From positions 1 through 11,879 of the forward strand of contig JACPMP010000005.1 in assembly GCA_016185915.1 (NCBI GenBank): a stretch of DNA of 11,879 nucleotides, written 5' to 3'. The position numbers and the translations under genes were made by a program. The DNA comes from Candidatus Woesearchaeota archaeon (GTDB lineage Archaea; Nanobdellota; Nanobdellia; Woesearchaeales; GW2011-AR4). Numbering within the stretch: the stretch's first letter is position 1; each line of letters opens with the position of its first letter. A model generated the notes under the pieces. It did not search any database. It was not told the DNA's origin and saw only the letters and a program-made list of their open reading frames with translations. Positions 1 to 6,071 of the stretch are shown one piece after another.

Positions 1-487
1 TTGCTTTTACATTTTCGTTATTTGCCATTAAGGCGACCGCTCCACCAAGAGAAAAACCATAGAGTCCAATTTTAGTTATATTTTTCTCTTTTTCCAAATA
101 ATTAATTGCTCCTAACAAATCATTTTTTTCAAGATAGCCAACTGTGGTATATTTCCCCTCACTTTTTCCAAAACTTCTAAAGTCAAACAAGAATACATTG
201 AAGTCTTTTACCAAAAATTCAGCTATTCCAAGAAGATTTGCTTTATCAGCAGGATAGCCGTGCATCACAATGATTGTTGCTTTTGTTTTATTGTTTGGGA
301 TAAGCCAGCCATTTAATTTGATTCCATCAGCACTTTTAAAGCTGACTTCTTCATATTTTAATCCTAAATCAGAAGGTTCAAGGTCTGTTATTATTTTTTG
401 TGGATGTATTGACATGTAAAATGTAAATAAAGAAAAGATTATGAGAAATAATGCAATGAAAATTAAAACTTTGAGCCATATTTGCAT
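1..487 (-). CDS. alpha/beta hydrolase, membrane-anchored, N-terminal part only (gene continues past the left edge)
   Basis: I translated about 162 residues from the ATG at 485-487 to the window edge. Residues 1-25 are one hydrophobic segment (MQIWLKVLIFIALFLIIFSL), a probable membrane anchor that places the catalytic domain outside. The rest has the order expected of the S33/BAAT-like alpha/beta hydrolase group: an oxyanion-hole HGYPADK, then FDFRSFGKSEG, then the nucleophile elbow GFSLGG, whose Ser is the likely catalytic residue. The Asp and His of the triad would lie beyond the window. A box A (TTTATAAT, minus strand, 511-518) is centred about 27 bases before the ATG, so the mRNA is probably leaderless. 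Substrate cannot be told: esterase, peptidase and thioesterase are all possible. The gene diverges from the small gene at 578. Confidence 0.85.
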   Translation of the reverse strand, partial: MQIWLKVLIFIALFLIIFSLFTFYMSIHPQKIITDLEPSDLGLKYEEVSFKSADGIKLNGWLIPNNKTKATIIVMHGYPADKANLLGIAEFLVKDFNVFLFDFRSFGKSEGKYTTVGYLEKNDLLGAINYLEKEKNITKIGLYGFSLGGAVALMANNENVKA

Positions 488-510
488 ATTAAATCTATTA
501 TTTCTTAACA

Positions 511-518
511 ATTATAAA
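511..518 (-). promoter_or_regulatory. box A (TATA) promoter of the hydrolase gene
   Basis: TTTATAAT on the minus strand, centred 27-28 bases upstream of the ATG at 487. This spacing places the transcription start at the start codon. Confidence 0.6.
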
Positions 519-546
519 AACATTACTGAAAATCTCATTTAGAAAG

Positions 547-555
547 TTTAATATA
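547..555 (+). promoter_or_regulatory. box A promoter of the coiled-coil gene
   Basis: TTTAATATA centred at 551, 27 bases before the ATG at 578. It favours that ATG over the in-frame ATG at 566, which would have only 15 bases to the box. Confidence 0.6.
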
Positions 556-577
556 CTTAACTATAATGATTCTAATT

Positions 578-928
578 ATGAGTTTTTTAGATAGTATTTA
601 TGAGTGGCTTGGCGGAAAACCAAGGTCAAAAGAGTGGTATCAACAAGAATTAGGTAAATTATTAATCAGATATGAAAGAATAAAAAAAGAGTTGGACGAT
701 GTTGATTCAAAACAAACAGTAAGCCAGGTGGCAGATACAATTAATGAGAGAATAACAAATGTTGGAAAATTAGCTACTAGAGCTACAAAATTAAGGGCAG
801 ACCAAACTATACTCGAATTACAAATTACGCAAATGCTAAGAAAAATGAAAGAGTGTGAATATATAATACCGCCAGAATATTTTCGCGATTACCCAGACCT
901 TGTAAATATTAGACGCAATGTAAAATAA
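578..928 (+). CDS. small coiled-coil protein of unknown function (116 aa)
   Basis: I do not recognise this family. The protein is charged and almost entirely helical, with no membrane segment and no signal peptide. It starts MSFLDSIYEWLGGKPRSKEW, then carries heptad-like stretches (roughly residues 22-45 and 55-105) rich in Leu, Ile, Lys and Glu, and ends in a basic tail (IRRNVK). A short hydrophobic or amphipathic N-terminus followed by basic coiled coil superficially recalls ESCRT-III/Snf7-like proteins, but the protein is far shorter and I would not assign it there. The open frame extends up to an ATG at 566. I chose 578 because of box A spacing. It stands alone: a divergent hydrolase lies upstream and a gene with its own promoter downstream. 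Confidence 0.7.
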   Translation: MSFLDSIYEWLGGKPRSKEWYQQELGKLLIRYERIKKELDDVDSKQTVSQVADTINERITNVGKLATRATKLRADQTILELQITQMLRKMKECEYIIPPEYFRDYPDLVNIRRNVK

Positions 929-1008
929 TAGTAATTTTCTTCATGTCAAAAATAATTATTAACTCAAATACATCTTTACATAAATATTAAAAATAAATTA
1001 CCCAAAAC

Positions 1009-1016
1009 TTTAAAAA
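1009..1016 (+). promoter_or_regulatory. box A promoter of the aminopeptidase gene
   Basis: TTTAAAAA centred 27-28 bases before the ATG at 1040, consistent with leaderless transcription. The rest of 929-1039 is AT-rich, with nothing else I can name. Confidence 0.5.
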
Positions 1017-1039
1017 TTAACTTCTACACCAAAAACCTA

Positions 1040-2110
1040 ATGGAAACACTCGAATCTTTGAAATGGCTTAAAGAGCATAATCTTTATGACTTAGCATGTA
1101 GAGTTGCTCTTTCTTTGAAAAAAGTATTTACACCCTGCTTGGCTGTAAAAGATGAGAAAGTGCTTATTGTAGGTGACATAGGTTATGAAAACAGAAATGC
1201 AGCAGCTGTTTTATCATGCGCCTATTACCTTGCAGCAGAGCAACTCAAGCTGGACGCAAAATTAATCTTGCAGGAAGTTAAGTCAAGAGGTGACATTTCT
1301 GACGAAGACGTAATACGCAGTTTGTCTGAAATTAAATCAGGCAATATAATTATTTTGAACATGTCGGATAAGTTAGGGAATATACAGGAACTTGGCAAAA
1401 GCTTCAGGAGATGGGTTTCAAAGCGACAACATCGCTTTATTTCTGCAATGAGCTTAGGCGATTTAGCCACAAGCAATATAGATTTAATATTGAAAGCTAT
1501 AGATGTCAACTACAAGCCATTGCAGACACAGCATGAAGAAATAAGGCAAAAATTGGAAAATGCAAAGGAAGTGCATATAACAACTCCTGCCGGAACGGAT
1601 TTATATTATAATAAAAGTGGAATAAAGGCGATTGCAGCTGATGGAAATTATGCAATGCCTGGAACTGGAGGAAATCTTCCAGCTGGAGAGGTTTATGCCC
1701 CTCCAAATGGAAAAAGAATAGAAGGAAGGATAGTTATTGACGGCTCATCAAGAACGCATGAGCACACAATTTTGATCAGGAATCCAATAGAATTAACTAT
1801 ACAAAACGGCAACATAACTGAAATCAAAGGCCATGAAGAGGCAAGGCAACTTGAAAACACTTTAAAGTGGGCAGCAGGCGTTGCAAAAAATCCAGGCAAT
1901 GTAAGAAGAATATGTGAGTTAGGTATTGGATTAAATCCAAAGGCCTCAATAATAGGGGCAATGATTGTTGACGACAAAACATTAGGAACAGCTCATATTG
2001 GCATCGGCTCTAATTACTGGTTTGGAGGCAATATTTACGCCATTATACATTTAGACCAAGTATTTAAGAATCCTACAATTTACTTAGATGATGAACTGCT
2101 TAAAATATAG
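1040..2110 (+). CDS. aminopeptidase T/leucyl aminopeptidase-like metallopeptidase (family M29)
   Basis: A cytosolic metal-dependent aminopeptidase of the AmpS/AmpT (M29, COG2309) type, removing N-terminal residues from peptides. The C-terminal half carries the family's metal-site signature in order: NLPAGEV (Glu217), CELGIGLNP (Glu293), GTAHIGIGSNY (His319, with Tyr326 nearby) and IHLDQV (His337 and Asp339). All expected ligands for a two-metal site appear present, so it should be active. The N-terminal half (residues 1-175) is more divergent, as is usual. At 356 residues it is somewhat shorter than the roughly 400 of bacterial relatives. No signal peptide is seen. The start ATG is supported by a box A 27 bases upstream. 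It ends three bases before the stop of the convergent 34-residue ORF. Confidence 0.85.
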   Translation: METLESLKWLKEHNLYDLACRVALSLKKVFTPCLAVKDEKVLIVGDIGYENRNAAAVLSCAYYLAAEQLKLDAKLILQEVKSRGDISDEDVIRSLSEIKSGNIIILNMSDKLGNIQELGKSFRRWVSKRQHRFISAMSLGDLATSNIDLILKAIDVNYKPLQTQHEEIRQKLENAKEVHITTPAGTDLYYNKSGIKAIAADGNYAMPGTGGNLPAGEVYAPPNGKRIEGRIVIDGSSRTHEHTILIRNPIELTIQNGNITEIKGHEEARQLENTLKWAAGVAKNPGNVRRICELGIGLNPKASIIGAMIVDDKTLGTAHIGIGSNYWFGGNIYAIIHLDQVFKNPTIYLDDELLKI

Positions 2111-2112
2111 AA

Positions 2113-2217
2113 TTATTCCTCTTCTTCTAATTGCTGCATCCATCTTGGCAGATCTACTTCTGGGTATTTTTTATCAGAAACCTTAAAATAAGCTCCTTTT
2201 TCCTTTGGCTTTTCCAT
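2113..2217 (-). CDS. very small acidic protein (34 aa), unknown function
   Basis: A short minus-strand ORF beginning MEKPKEKGAYFKVSDKKYPE and ending in LPRWMQQLEEEE, with a TAA stop at 2113-2115. I know no family for it. It is believable because a strong box A (CTTTATATAA, minus strand) is centred 27-28 bases before its ATG, the spacing seen at the recognised genes here. Composition is protein-like: charged ends and a Trp-containing amphipathic stretch (LPRWMQQLEEEE) that could bind a partner. It converges on the aminopeptidase gene, with only two bases between the two stop codons. Too short for most gene finders. Confidence 0.45.
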   Translation of the reverse strand: MEKPKEKGAYFKVSDKKYPEVDLPRWMQQLEEEE

Positions 2218-2240
2218 AACAAAAGAGCAAGTTCGCAGAT

Positions 2241-2248
2241 TATATAAA
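2241..2248 (-). promoter_or_regulatory. box A promoter of the 34-residue ORF
   Basis: TTTATATA on the minus strand, an almost perfect archaeal box A, centred 27-28 bases before the ATG at 2217. The core is near-palindromic and could in principle also serve the plus strand, where it is only about 20 bases from the ATG at 2264, closer than the usual spacing. Confidence 0.55.
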
Positions 2249-2263
2249 GATTGTTTAGTAAGC

Positions 2264-2377
2264 ATGAGTGATTACAAAATTTATTTCAAAGGAAAAGTAT
2301 TAAAAAGAATAAAGAAAATAATTGATTTTGAAATTGCCTTATTGTCAAAGGCAAGAAGAAATAAATACATTAACTAA
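2264..2377 (+). CDS. possible very small basic protein (37 aa), doubtful
   Basis: An ORF starting MSDYKIYFKGKVLKRIKK and ending ARRNKYIN, Lys/Arg-rich and probably helical. The same frame is open upstream to about 2180 without a start codon (it reads ITKEQVRRLYKDCLV just before the ATG), so this could also be the tail of a decayed gene. Composition looks coding. The only TATA-like element is about 20 bases upstream, a little too close for a leaderless start. I would treat it as a candidate or gene remnant, not an established gene. Confidence 0.25.
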   Translation: MSDYKIYFKGKVLKRIKKIIDFEIALLSKARRNKYIN

Positions 2378-2431
2378 AGGATAACTTTAACTAAAACATT
2401 ATTGAAATTAATTAAAAAATAAATTTCAATC

Positions 2432-2442
2432 CGCCTACGGCG
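2432..2442. repeat. short GC-rich hairpin in the region before the DHFR gene
   Basis: CGCC-TAC-GGCG, a perfect 4-base stem with a 3-base loop, in sequence otherwise almost free of G and C. It is followed by GTTCGCT and AGCTCACT (2451-2469), two words that recur in the same order at 5760-5782. The rest of 2378-2496 holds only the DHFR promoter. Confidence 0.4.
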
Positions 2443-2468
2443 TATTTTAGGTTCGCTCATTAGCTCAC

Positions 2469-2476
2469 TTATATAT
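2469..2476 (+). promoter_or_regulatory. box A promoter of the DHFR gene
   Basis: TTATATAT centred about 24-25 bases before the ATG at 2497, so transcription should begin at or just after the start codon. The repeat word AGCTCACT ends on its first T, covering the TFB-recognition position. Confidence 0.5.
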
Positions 2477-2496
2477 TATAAAAATCGAAAATAAAA

Positions 2497-2925
2497 ATGA
2501 TAATCTCTTTAATCGCTGCAATGGGAAAAAACAGAATTATTGGAAAAAATAATTCTCTGCCTTGGAGATTGCCTGAAGACATGAAAAGATTTAAACAGCT
2601 TACATTAGGAAAGCCAGTCGTAATGGGGAGAAAAACATTTGAGTCAATCGGTAAACCGTTGCCAAATAGAACAAATATTATTATAACACATGATAAAAAT
2701 TACAAGGCAGAAGGCTGCATTATAGTCCATTCCGTAAAAGAAGCATTAAAAACTGCTGAAGGAAATAAAGAAGTTATGATAATAGGGGGAGAAAAAATTT
2801 TTAGAGAATTTCTGCCAATAGCTGATAGGATGTATCTAACTTTTATTGATGAAGATTTTGAAGGAGATGCTTATTTTCCAGAATATGATAAAGAGGAGTG
2901 GAAAGAAGTGCGAAAGAAGGGATAA
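2497..2925 (+). CDS. folA: dihydrofolate reductase, C-terminally shortened
   Basis: Reduces dihydrofolate to tetrahydrofolate with NADPH, feeding the one-carbon pool used by PurN and PurH. Signatures are clear: SLIAAMGKNRIIGKNNSLPW at the N-terminus, LPEDMKRFK with Asp28 in the position of the catalytic acid (Asp27 in the E. coli enzyme), MGRKTFESIG (43-52) and MIIGGEKIFREFLP (94-107) for NADPH binding, and LTFIDEDFEGDAYFPEY near the end. The protein stops at 142 residues with KEVRKKG and two stop codons in a row. Family members usually run about 160-165 residues and finish with a strand resembling YxFxVLER. I find no match to that strand in any of the three forward frames just downstream. 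The fold may tolerate the loss, or activity may be reduced. No thymidylate synthase lies nearby. Confidence 0.9.
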   Translation: MIISLIAAMGKNRIIGKNNSLPWRLPEDMKRFKQLTLGKPVVMGRKTFESIGKPLPNRTNIIITHDKNYKAEGCIIVHSVKEALKTAEGNKEVMIIGGEKIFREFLPIADRMYLTFIDEDFEGDAYFPEYDKEEWKEVRKKG

Positions 2926-3039
2926 TAACTAGTTAAACAAACATTTCAATTGCCCATTAACTAAAAACACAATAAAAATAACAAAAACAATTCACCCATC
3001 TTCCAATTCCTTCAATTCGCAAAAGAGAATATCGAAAAG

Positions 3040-3047
3040 AATAAATA
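3040..3047 (+). promoter_or_regulatory. weak box A-like element before the membrane protein gene
   Basis: AATAAATA centred 27-28 bases before the GTG at 3071. It lacks the leading TTT of a good box A. The gap 2926-3070 is otherwise A- and C-rich with no ORF I believe. Confidence 0.3.
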
Positions 3048-3070
3048 GGTAATGATTTTTTTAGGAAGTA

Positions 3071-3571
3071 GTGCTGAATATGGAAAAAGCAACATATGAT
3101 ATCACTCCAGATAAATTTAAGTACCTCCTTTGGTTGAGACTCTGGGTATGGTGGTTAGGCCTCACAATTTTATACCTCTTACTTTTTACAATATCAAAAA
3201 CCGGAAGCATTTTTGGATATATTCAGAGTTTTATAGGGTTTTTTGTTCCTTTTGGCTTTTATAATTTGTTTGCTGTTTTTACATACTCAGGTGAATTTTT
3301 TGAAACTTTTGTATATGGCAATAGTATGATTCCAGATAAAGATGGATTTTTTGGGTTATTAGCTCTTGCCACAATACCATTAGCCCTATTTGCAATATTT
3401 TATGGAGAGAAAATTTCAAAAAAGTACAAATTCAGCAACAGAAATAAAATAATTTTTAATCTTATAATTTTATTTCTTTTAACTATTTTAATAGACTTGC
3501 TACTATATCAAAAGTTGGCAACTCTAGAATATTTTATACAAGGTGGTGGAAAAATCCGTTTACTTGGCTAA
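3071..3571 (+). CDS. four-helix membrane protein of unknown function (166 aa)
   Basis: I do not recognise the family. Hydrophobic segments lie at about residues 20-42, 47-72, 90-111 and 126-147, with aromatic-rich edges (LWLRLWVWWLG), a basic stretch between the last two helices (GEKISKKYKFSNRNK) and a short C-terminal tail (GGGKIRLLG). It is an integral membrane protein with no visible catalytic motif. Start choice is uncertain. The GTG at 3071 has a weak box A at the right distance and an AGGAAG-like stretch just before it, while the ATG at 3080 would remove three residues. It converges on the lipoprotein gene, with 37 bases between the two stops. No link in function to the neighbouring DHFR is evident. 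Confidence 0.7.
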   Translation: MLNMEKATYDITPDKFKYLLWLRLWVWWLGLTILYLLLFTISKTGSIFGYIQSFIGFFVPFGFYNLFAVFTYSGEFFETFVYGNSMIPDKDGFFGLLALATIPLALFAIFYGEKISKKYKFSNRNKIIFNLIILFLLTILIDLLLYQKLATLEYFIQGGGKIRLLG

Positions 3572-3608
3572 TTCAGAATCTATACATTATACATTTACTA
3601 CTTATATC

Positions 3609-4715
3609 TCATTCTCCATTCAAAGTTGATAATCCACGTGTAGCTTTATTCCAAACAATAGGAAAGTTTCTTCCAAAATATTTCATTTTTTGGATTTGTG
3701 CCTCTGATGCATCTTGTCCTTGGTCCAAAACAAGCACAAAAGCCATAGAAAATTTCTTTTGGGAATTTTCATATGAAGGAATCCTTTCTCCTCCTAAAGA
3801 TATCAAATCGTCTATTGTAAGCAATCTTTTAGTCCCATTAAATTTTTTCCCAATATCTTCTGCTGTACTAAAGCTTTCCGGTAAATTTTCATGGGGTATA
3901 AATATAGTAGCGGGGTTTACCTTGGAAGGATGCAATAAGCCCATTAGATAAAGCGTCACGTCACTGAAACGGGCAGTATCACCGTTGACAGGTGTCGAAG
4001 TCCCAATGTAGGTAAATGTCCCGTCATTATTATCTTTAAAAGAGCCACCGCCTGCCGGGTCCACAAATCTTTTTTCTGCTTCAAATGTTGATGTATCGAC
4101 TGTTATATCCCAGTGACCAATTCGATTTATTTTTAGTCCCGTTTTGCATGTTTTATCACAATTATATTGGTCACCCAGATACATCGCCCAATAATGATAT
4201 AGCTCAAAAAGAATCGGCTCAATGTTAGTATAAACATCAATATACTTATCAATATTATTTGTTATAGTAAATCCCAATAACTTACTAGTTTTCAATCCGA
4301 ACAATTGTCTATTATCAATTGGCGTTTGTAGTCCTACACCTTTAATATCGCTTTTTACTATACCTGCAGTATCTCCATAACCCTCGTAAACCGTTAATAT
4401 TGCAACAAAGTCGTATTTATCATTTACTGATGAATAGAATTTTTTTAATACTTCAGAGACAATGATTCCTTTTTTTGAGTCATAAAAAGTTCCATTGCTT
4501 TGAATTATAAATACATTTGGAGAAATTTCATAAATTCTATAGTTTTCAATAAATTCATTTTCCTTGCCTAATGCTATCACTTCCTTTATCTGAGAATCAT
4601 TTAATAAGTTCACTATTTGATTTTTAACCTCTTTCTGAGGAGAACAAGAACTGAGGATTAGTATAAATGTAAAAATTACCAAAAAAATCTTTATATCATT
4701 ATTATTTTTATTCAT
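3609..4715 (-). CDS. lipoprotein with degenerate metalloprotease-like (HExxH-type) domain
   Basis: The 368-residue protein begins with a basic n-region, a hydrophobic core (IFLVIFTFILIL) and a lipobox-like LSSC with Cys24, so it is probably exported and lipid-anchored. The mature part matches, from memory, an uncharacterised bacterial group with a zinc-protease-like site and trailing motifs GHWSFFLD, DNGDGTFT, DLYLMGL and a late AFVLV. Here these appear as GHWDITVDT (200-208), DNNDGTFTYIG (228-238), DVTLYLMGLLHP (252-263) and MAFVLVLDQG (324-333). The segment where the group has HELGHxW reads FELYHYW (170-176): the first metal-binding His is Phe170 and the Gly is Tyr. It may therefore bind a ligand or act structurally instead of cutting peptides. 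Cys186 and Cys190 could form a disulfide. Its ATG overlaps the upstream stop as ATGA, so translation is coupled. Probably of bacterial origin (inference). Confidence 0.75.
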   Translation of the reverse strand: MNKNNNDIKIFLVIFTFILILSSCSPQKEVKNQIVNLLNDSQIKEVIALGKENEFIENYRIYEISPNVFIIQSNGTFYDSKKGIIVSEVLKKFYSSVNDKYDFVAILTVYEGYGDTAGIVKSDIKGVGLQTPIDNRQLFGLKTSKLLGFTITNNIDKYIDVYTNIEPILFELYHYWAMYLGDQYNCDKTCKTGLKINRIGHWDITVDTSTFEAEKRFVDPAGGGSFKDNNDGTFTYIGTSTPVNGDTARFSDVTLYLMGLLHPSKVNPATIFIPHENLPESFSTAEDIGKKFNGTKRLLTIDDLISLGGERIPSYENSQKKFSMAFVLVLDQGQDASEAQIQKMKYFGRNFPIVWNKATRGLSTLNGE

Positions 4716-5497
4716 CTCTCAAACTTAAACCTATTCAATATCGGAACAAAAACATTTCCAACAGCTAATGCCAAAGGCAAATCATGTCTTGGAATATAGA
4801 AGTGCAATATAATAAATACTATTGCAACTAAAATCCCATAAATAATTCTTTGCTTTATTCCTGTAGTGGGATTTGTTCTTGGCTCTATTAACATATACAT
4901 TGAGAAGAAATAAATAACTCCGCCATTAATTAAAGTCAAAAAGATATCATTAAAATTGCTTCCTCCAAATAATTCTATTATTGAATTAATCACAAAATAA
5001 CTCACTAAAAAGCTTATTGTCAAATCAAATCTTTTCAACCTCCAGATTACAAAAATGCCAAAAATCAATACTAAAATTAAAGGTGAAGAAATCCACCAAG
5101 TATGTGAAGCTCCAAAAAAAATTGAAACAAGCAAAACTCCAAAATTAGCTGGATTAAAAATATGTTTTTGCTGGAATTTGATTAAATGCTTTGAAACAAT
5201 TGCAATTATACCAGCCAACACATAAACATACCATTGAAGATTTTGCGTTAATAATCCGCCTATAAATAAGCCAGAAATCAAAGCACTCTGCGGAAATGAC
5301 CAAGTTTTGTATTTGAAATGTTCTATTACCAAATCCAGAATGATTGCCGTAATTACTATAATTAAAACAGGAGTCAATGCCTTAAATCCAAAATCATAAA
5401 AAAATACACTCACAAGATGCAAAATTATAAGAAAAAAAATCATGTAATGATAAATAGTGAATCTGTTGGTTAATGATTTAATGTCCAATGAAAACAC
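4712..5497 (-). CDS. RnfD/NqrB-like membrane protein lacking the covalent-flavin loop
   Basis: A 261-residue protein with about 9-10 membrane helices. Motifs of the NQR2/RnfD family are visible: SALISGLFIGGLL (71-83), KHIFNPANFG (111-120), EPRTNPTTGIKQRIIYG (205-221) and a C-terminal ALAVGNVFVPILNRF (244-258). Compared from memory with E. coli RnfD (about 350 residues), the sequence passes from the FNPA helix almost directly to the next helix (residues 121-150). The extracytoplasmic segment that carries the flavin-linked Thr is missing, and no SGAT-type motif occurs. Electron transfer through a covalent FMN is therefore unlikely, and no other Rnf or Nqr subunit is nearby. Function unknown; a membrane carrier or a simplified flavoprotein are options. 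Start is GTG, supported by a box A-like element (5521-5528). Its TGA overlaps the lipoprotein ATG. Confidence 0.75.
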   Translation of the reverse strand: MFSLDIKSLTNRFTIYHYMIFFLIILHLVSVFFYDFGFKALTPVLIIVITAIILDLVIEHFKYKTWSFPQSALISGLFIGGLLTQNLQWYVYVLAGIIAIVSKHLIKFQQKHIFNPANFGVLLVSIFFGASHTWWISSPLILVLIFGIFVIWRLKRFDLTISFLVSYFVINSIIELFGGSNFNDIFLTLINGGVIYFFSMYMLIEPRTNPTTGIKQRIIYGILVAIVFIILHFYIPRHDLPLALAVGNVFVPILNRFKFER

Positions 5498-5520
5498 CTT
5501 TTGATTTTAATGCCAATATA

Positions 5521-5528
5521 TTTTTAAA
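5521..5528 (-). promoter_or_regulatory. box A-like element before the RnfD-like gene
   Basis: TTTAAAAA on the minus strand, centred 27-28 bases before the GTG at 5497 and overlapping the stop of the upstream 63-residue gene. The RnfD-like and lipoprotein genes could be transcribed from here as well as by read-through. Confidence 0.4.
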
Positions 5529-5715
5529 TTTGATAAATCTTTTTATTGATTTTATAAATCACAATAAAAGAGATTGTAAGAGTTAAAATTAAGAAAAGAA
5601 TAAACTCCTTTAGTGTTTCAGTGCCAAAAAGCAGAAAAACAAAAATTCCCGAGGCGCTTCCTATCACCCAGCCCTTCACTATTTCTGCTATTGTCAATGC
5701 CAAAACTTTATCCAT
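5524..5715 (-). CDS. small two-helix membrane protein (63 aa), unknown function
   Basis: No family recognised. The protein has a short polar start (MDKVLALTIAEIVKGW), a first helix around residues 15-30 (IGSASGIFVFLLF), a short acidic linker (GTETLKE), a second helix around 38-54, and a basic tail (YKINKKIYQI) that by the positive-inside rule should face the cytoplasm. It is the first gene of the minus-strand cassette and lies 26 bases upstream of the RnfD-like gene, so it may be a small partner subunit of that protein. I see no good box A at the usual distance from its ATG. The unusual AT-rich region upstream and the hairpin at 5752 may hold its control signals. Confidence 0.6.
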   Translation of the reverse strand: MDKVLALTIAEIVKGWVIGSASGIFVFLLFGTETLKEFILFLILTLTISFIVIYKINKKIYQI

Positions 5716-5751
5716 TTTTAATAATCATTTTTTAATGTTTTTGTGTCAATT

Positions 5752-5781
5752 GTGAGCGAGTTCGCTTAGAACGAAGCTCAC
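5752..5781. repeat. intergenic hairpin with a GC-rich stem
   Basis: GTGAGC-(GAG)-TTCG, a 7-base loop, then CGAA-GCTCAC: ten paired bases with one 3-base bulge. It lies 37 bases upstream of the 63-residue gene. Part of it (GTTCGCT, then AGCTCACT) recurs at 2451-2469. Confidence 0.5.
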
Positions 5782-5863
5782 TCGCATTCGACTGTGAAAT
5801 TAATCTTTTTTGTGATTTGTTTTTACCTTACACAACACATTAACTTTTATTTTTAAAAATCAC

Positions 5864-6023
5864 GAAAATTTTTTTATTTTTGAATTATTGAAATTTTTAA
5901 TTATTGGATTTTGATTATTGAGTTTTATTTTAATGAAATTTTTGTTATTGGTTTTTTTATTGAATTTAAATTTTTGATTTTTATTTTGGATTGTTTTTAT
6001 TATATTTTAGTTATTGGGATTTT
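5864..6023. other. 160-base stretch with no C on the + strand
   Basis: Within the 356-base gap 5716-6071, this stretch contains about 21 G and no C on the + strand and is otherwise A and T. It is built on loosely repeated ATTATTG/GTTATTG words (5884, 5900, 5914, 5944, 6010 and similar) separated by T-runs. I see no credible gene, tRNA or known structured RNA in the gap; the plus-strand ORF at 6014 is antisense to the zinc-ribbon gene. Confidence 0.7.
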
Positions 6024-6071
6024 CCTTAATGAGTTTTATTTTTGAATTTCTTATTGAAACTCCATATTGTT

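Noticed and set aside
1225..1977. Three minus-strand ORFs of 66-94 codons
   Set aside because: They lie wholly antisense to the aminopeptidase, which has complete metal-ligand motifs. They show no family signature.
2926..3070. Possible short minus-strand ORF starting ATGGGTGAATTG
   Set aside because: It stops after about a dozen codons and has no promoter or motif.
3587..3596. TTATACATTT, the same ten bases as in the ATPase operator
   Set aside because: It lies between two convergent stop codons, has no dyad partner and could easily arise by chance in AT-rich DNA.
5884..6056. Possible CRISPR-like array from recurring ATTATTG words
   Set aside because: The words are only seven bases, spacing varies from about 12 to over 50 bases, and no longer repeat or cas gene is present.
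5864..6060. Possible replication origin because of the AT-rich, strand-skewed repeats
   Set aside because: There is no orc1/cdc6 gene nearby, no G-rich inverted origin-recognition boxes and no regular repeat unit, so composition alone is not enough.
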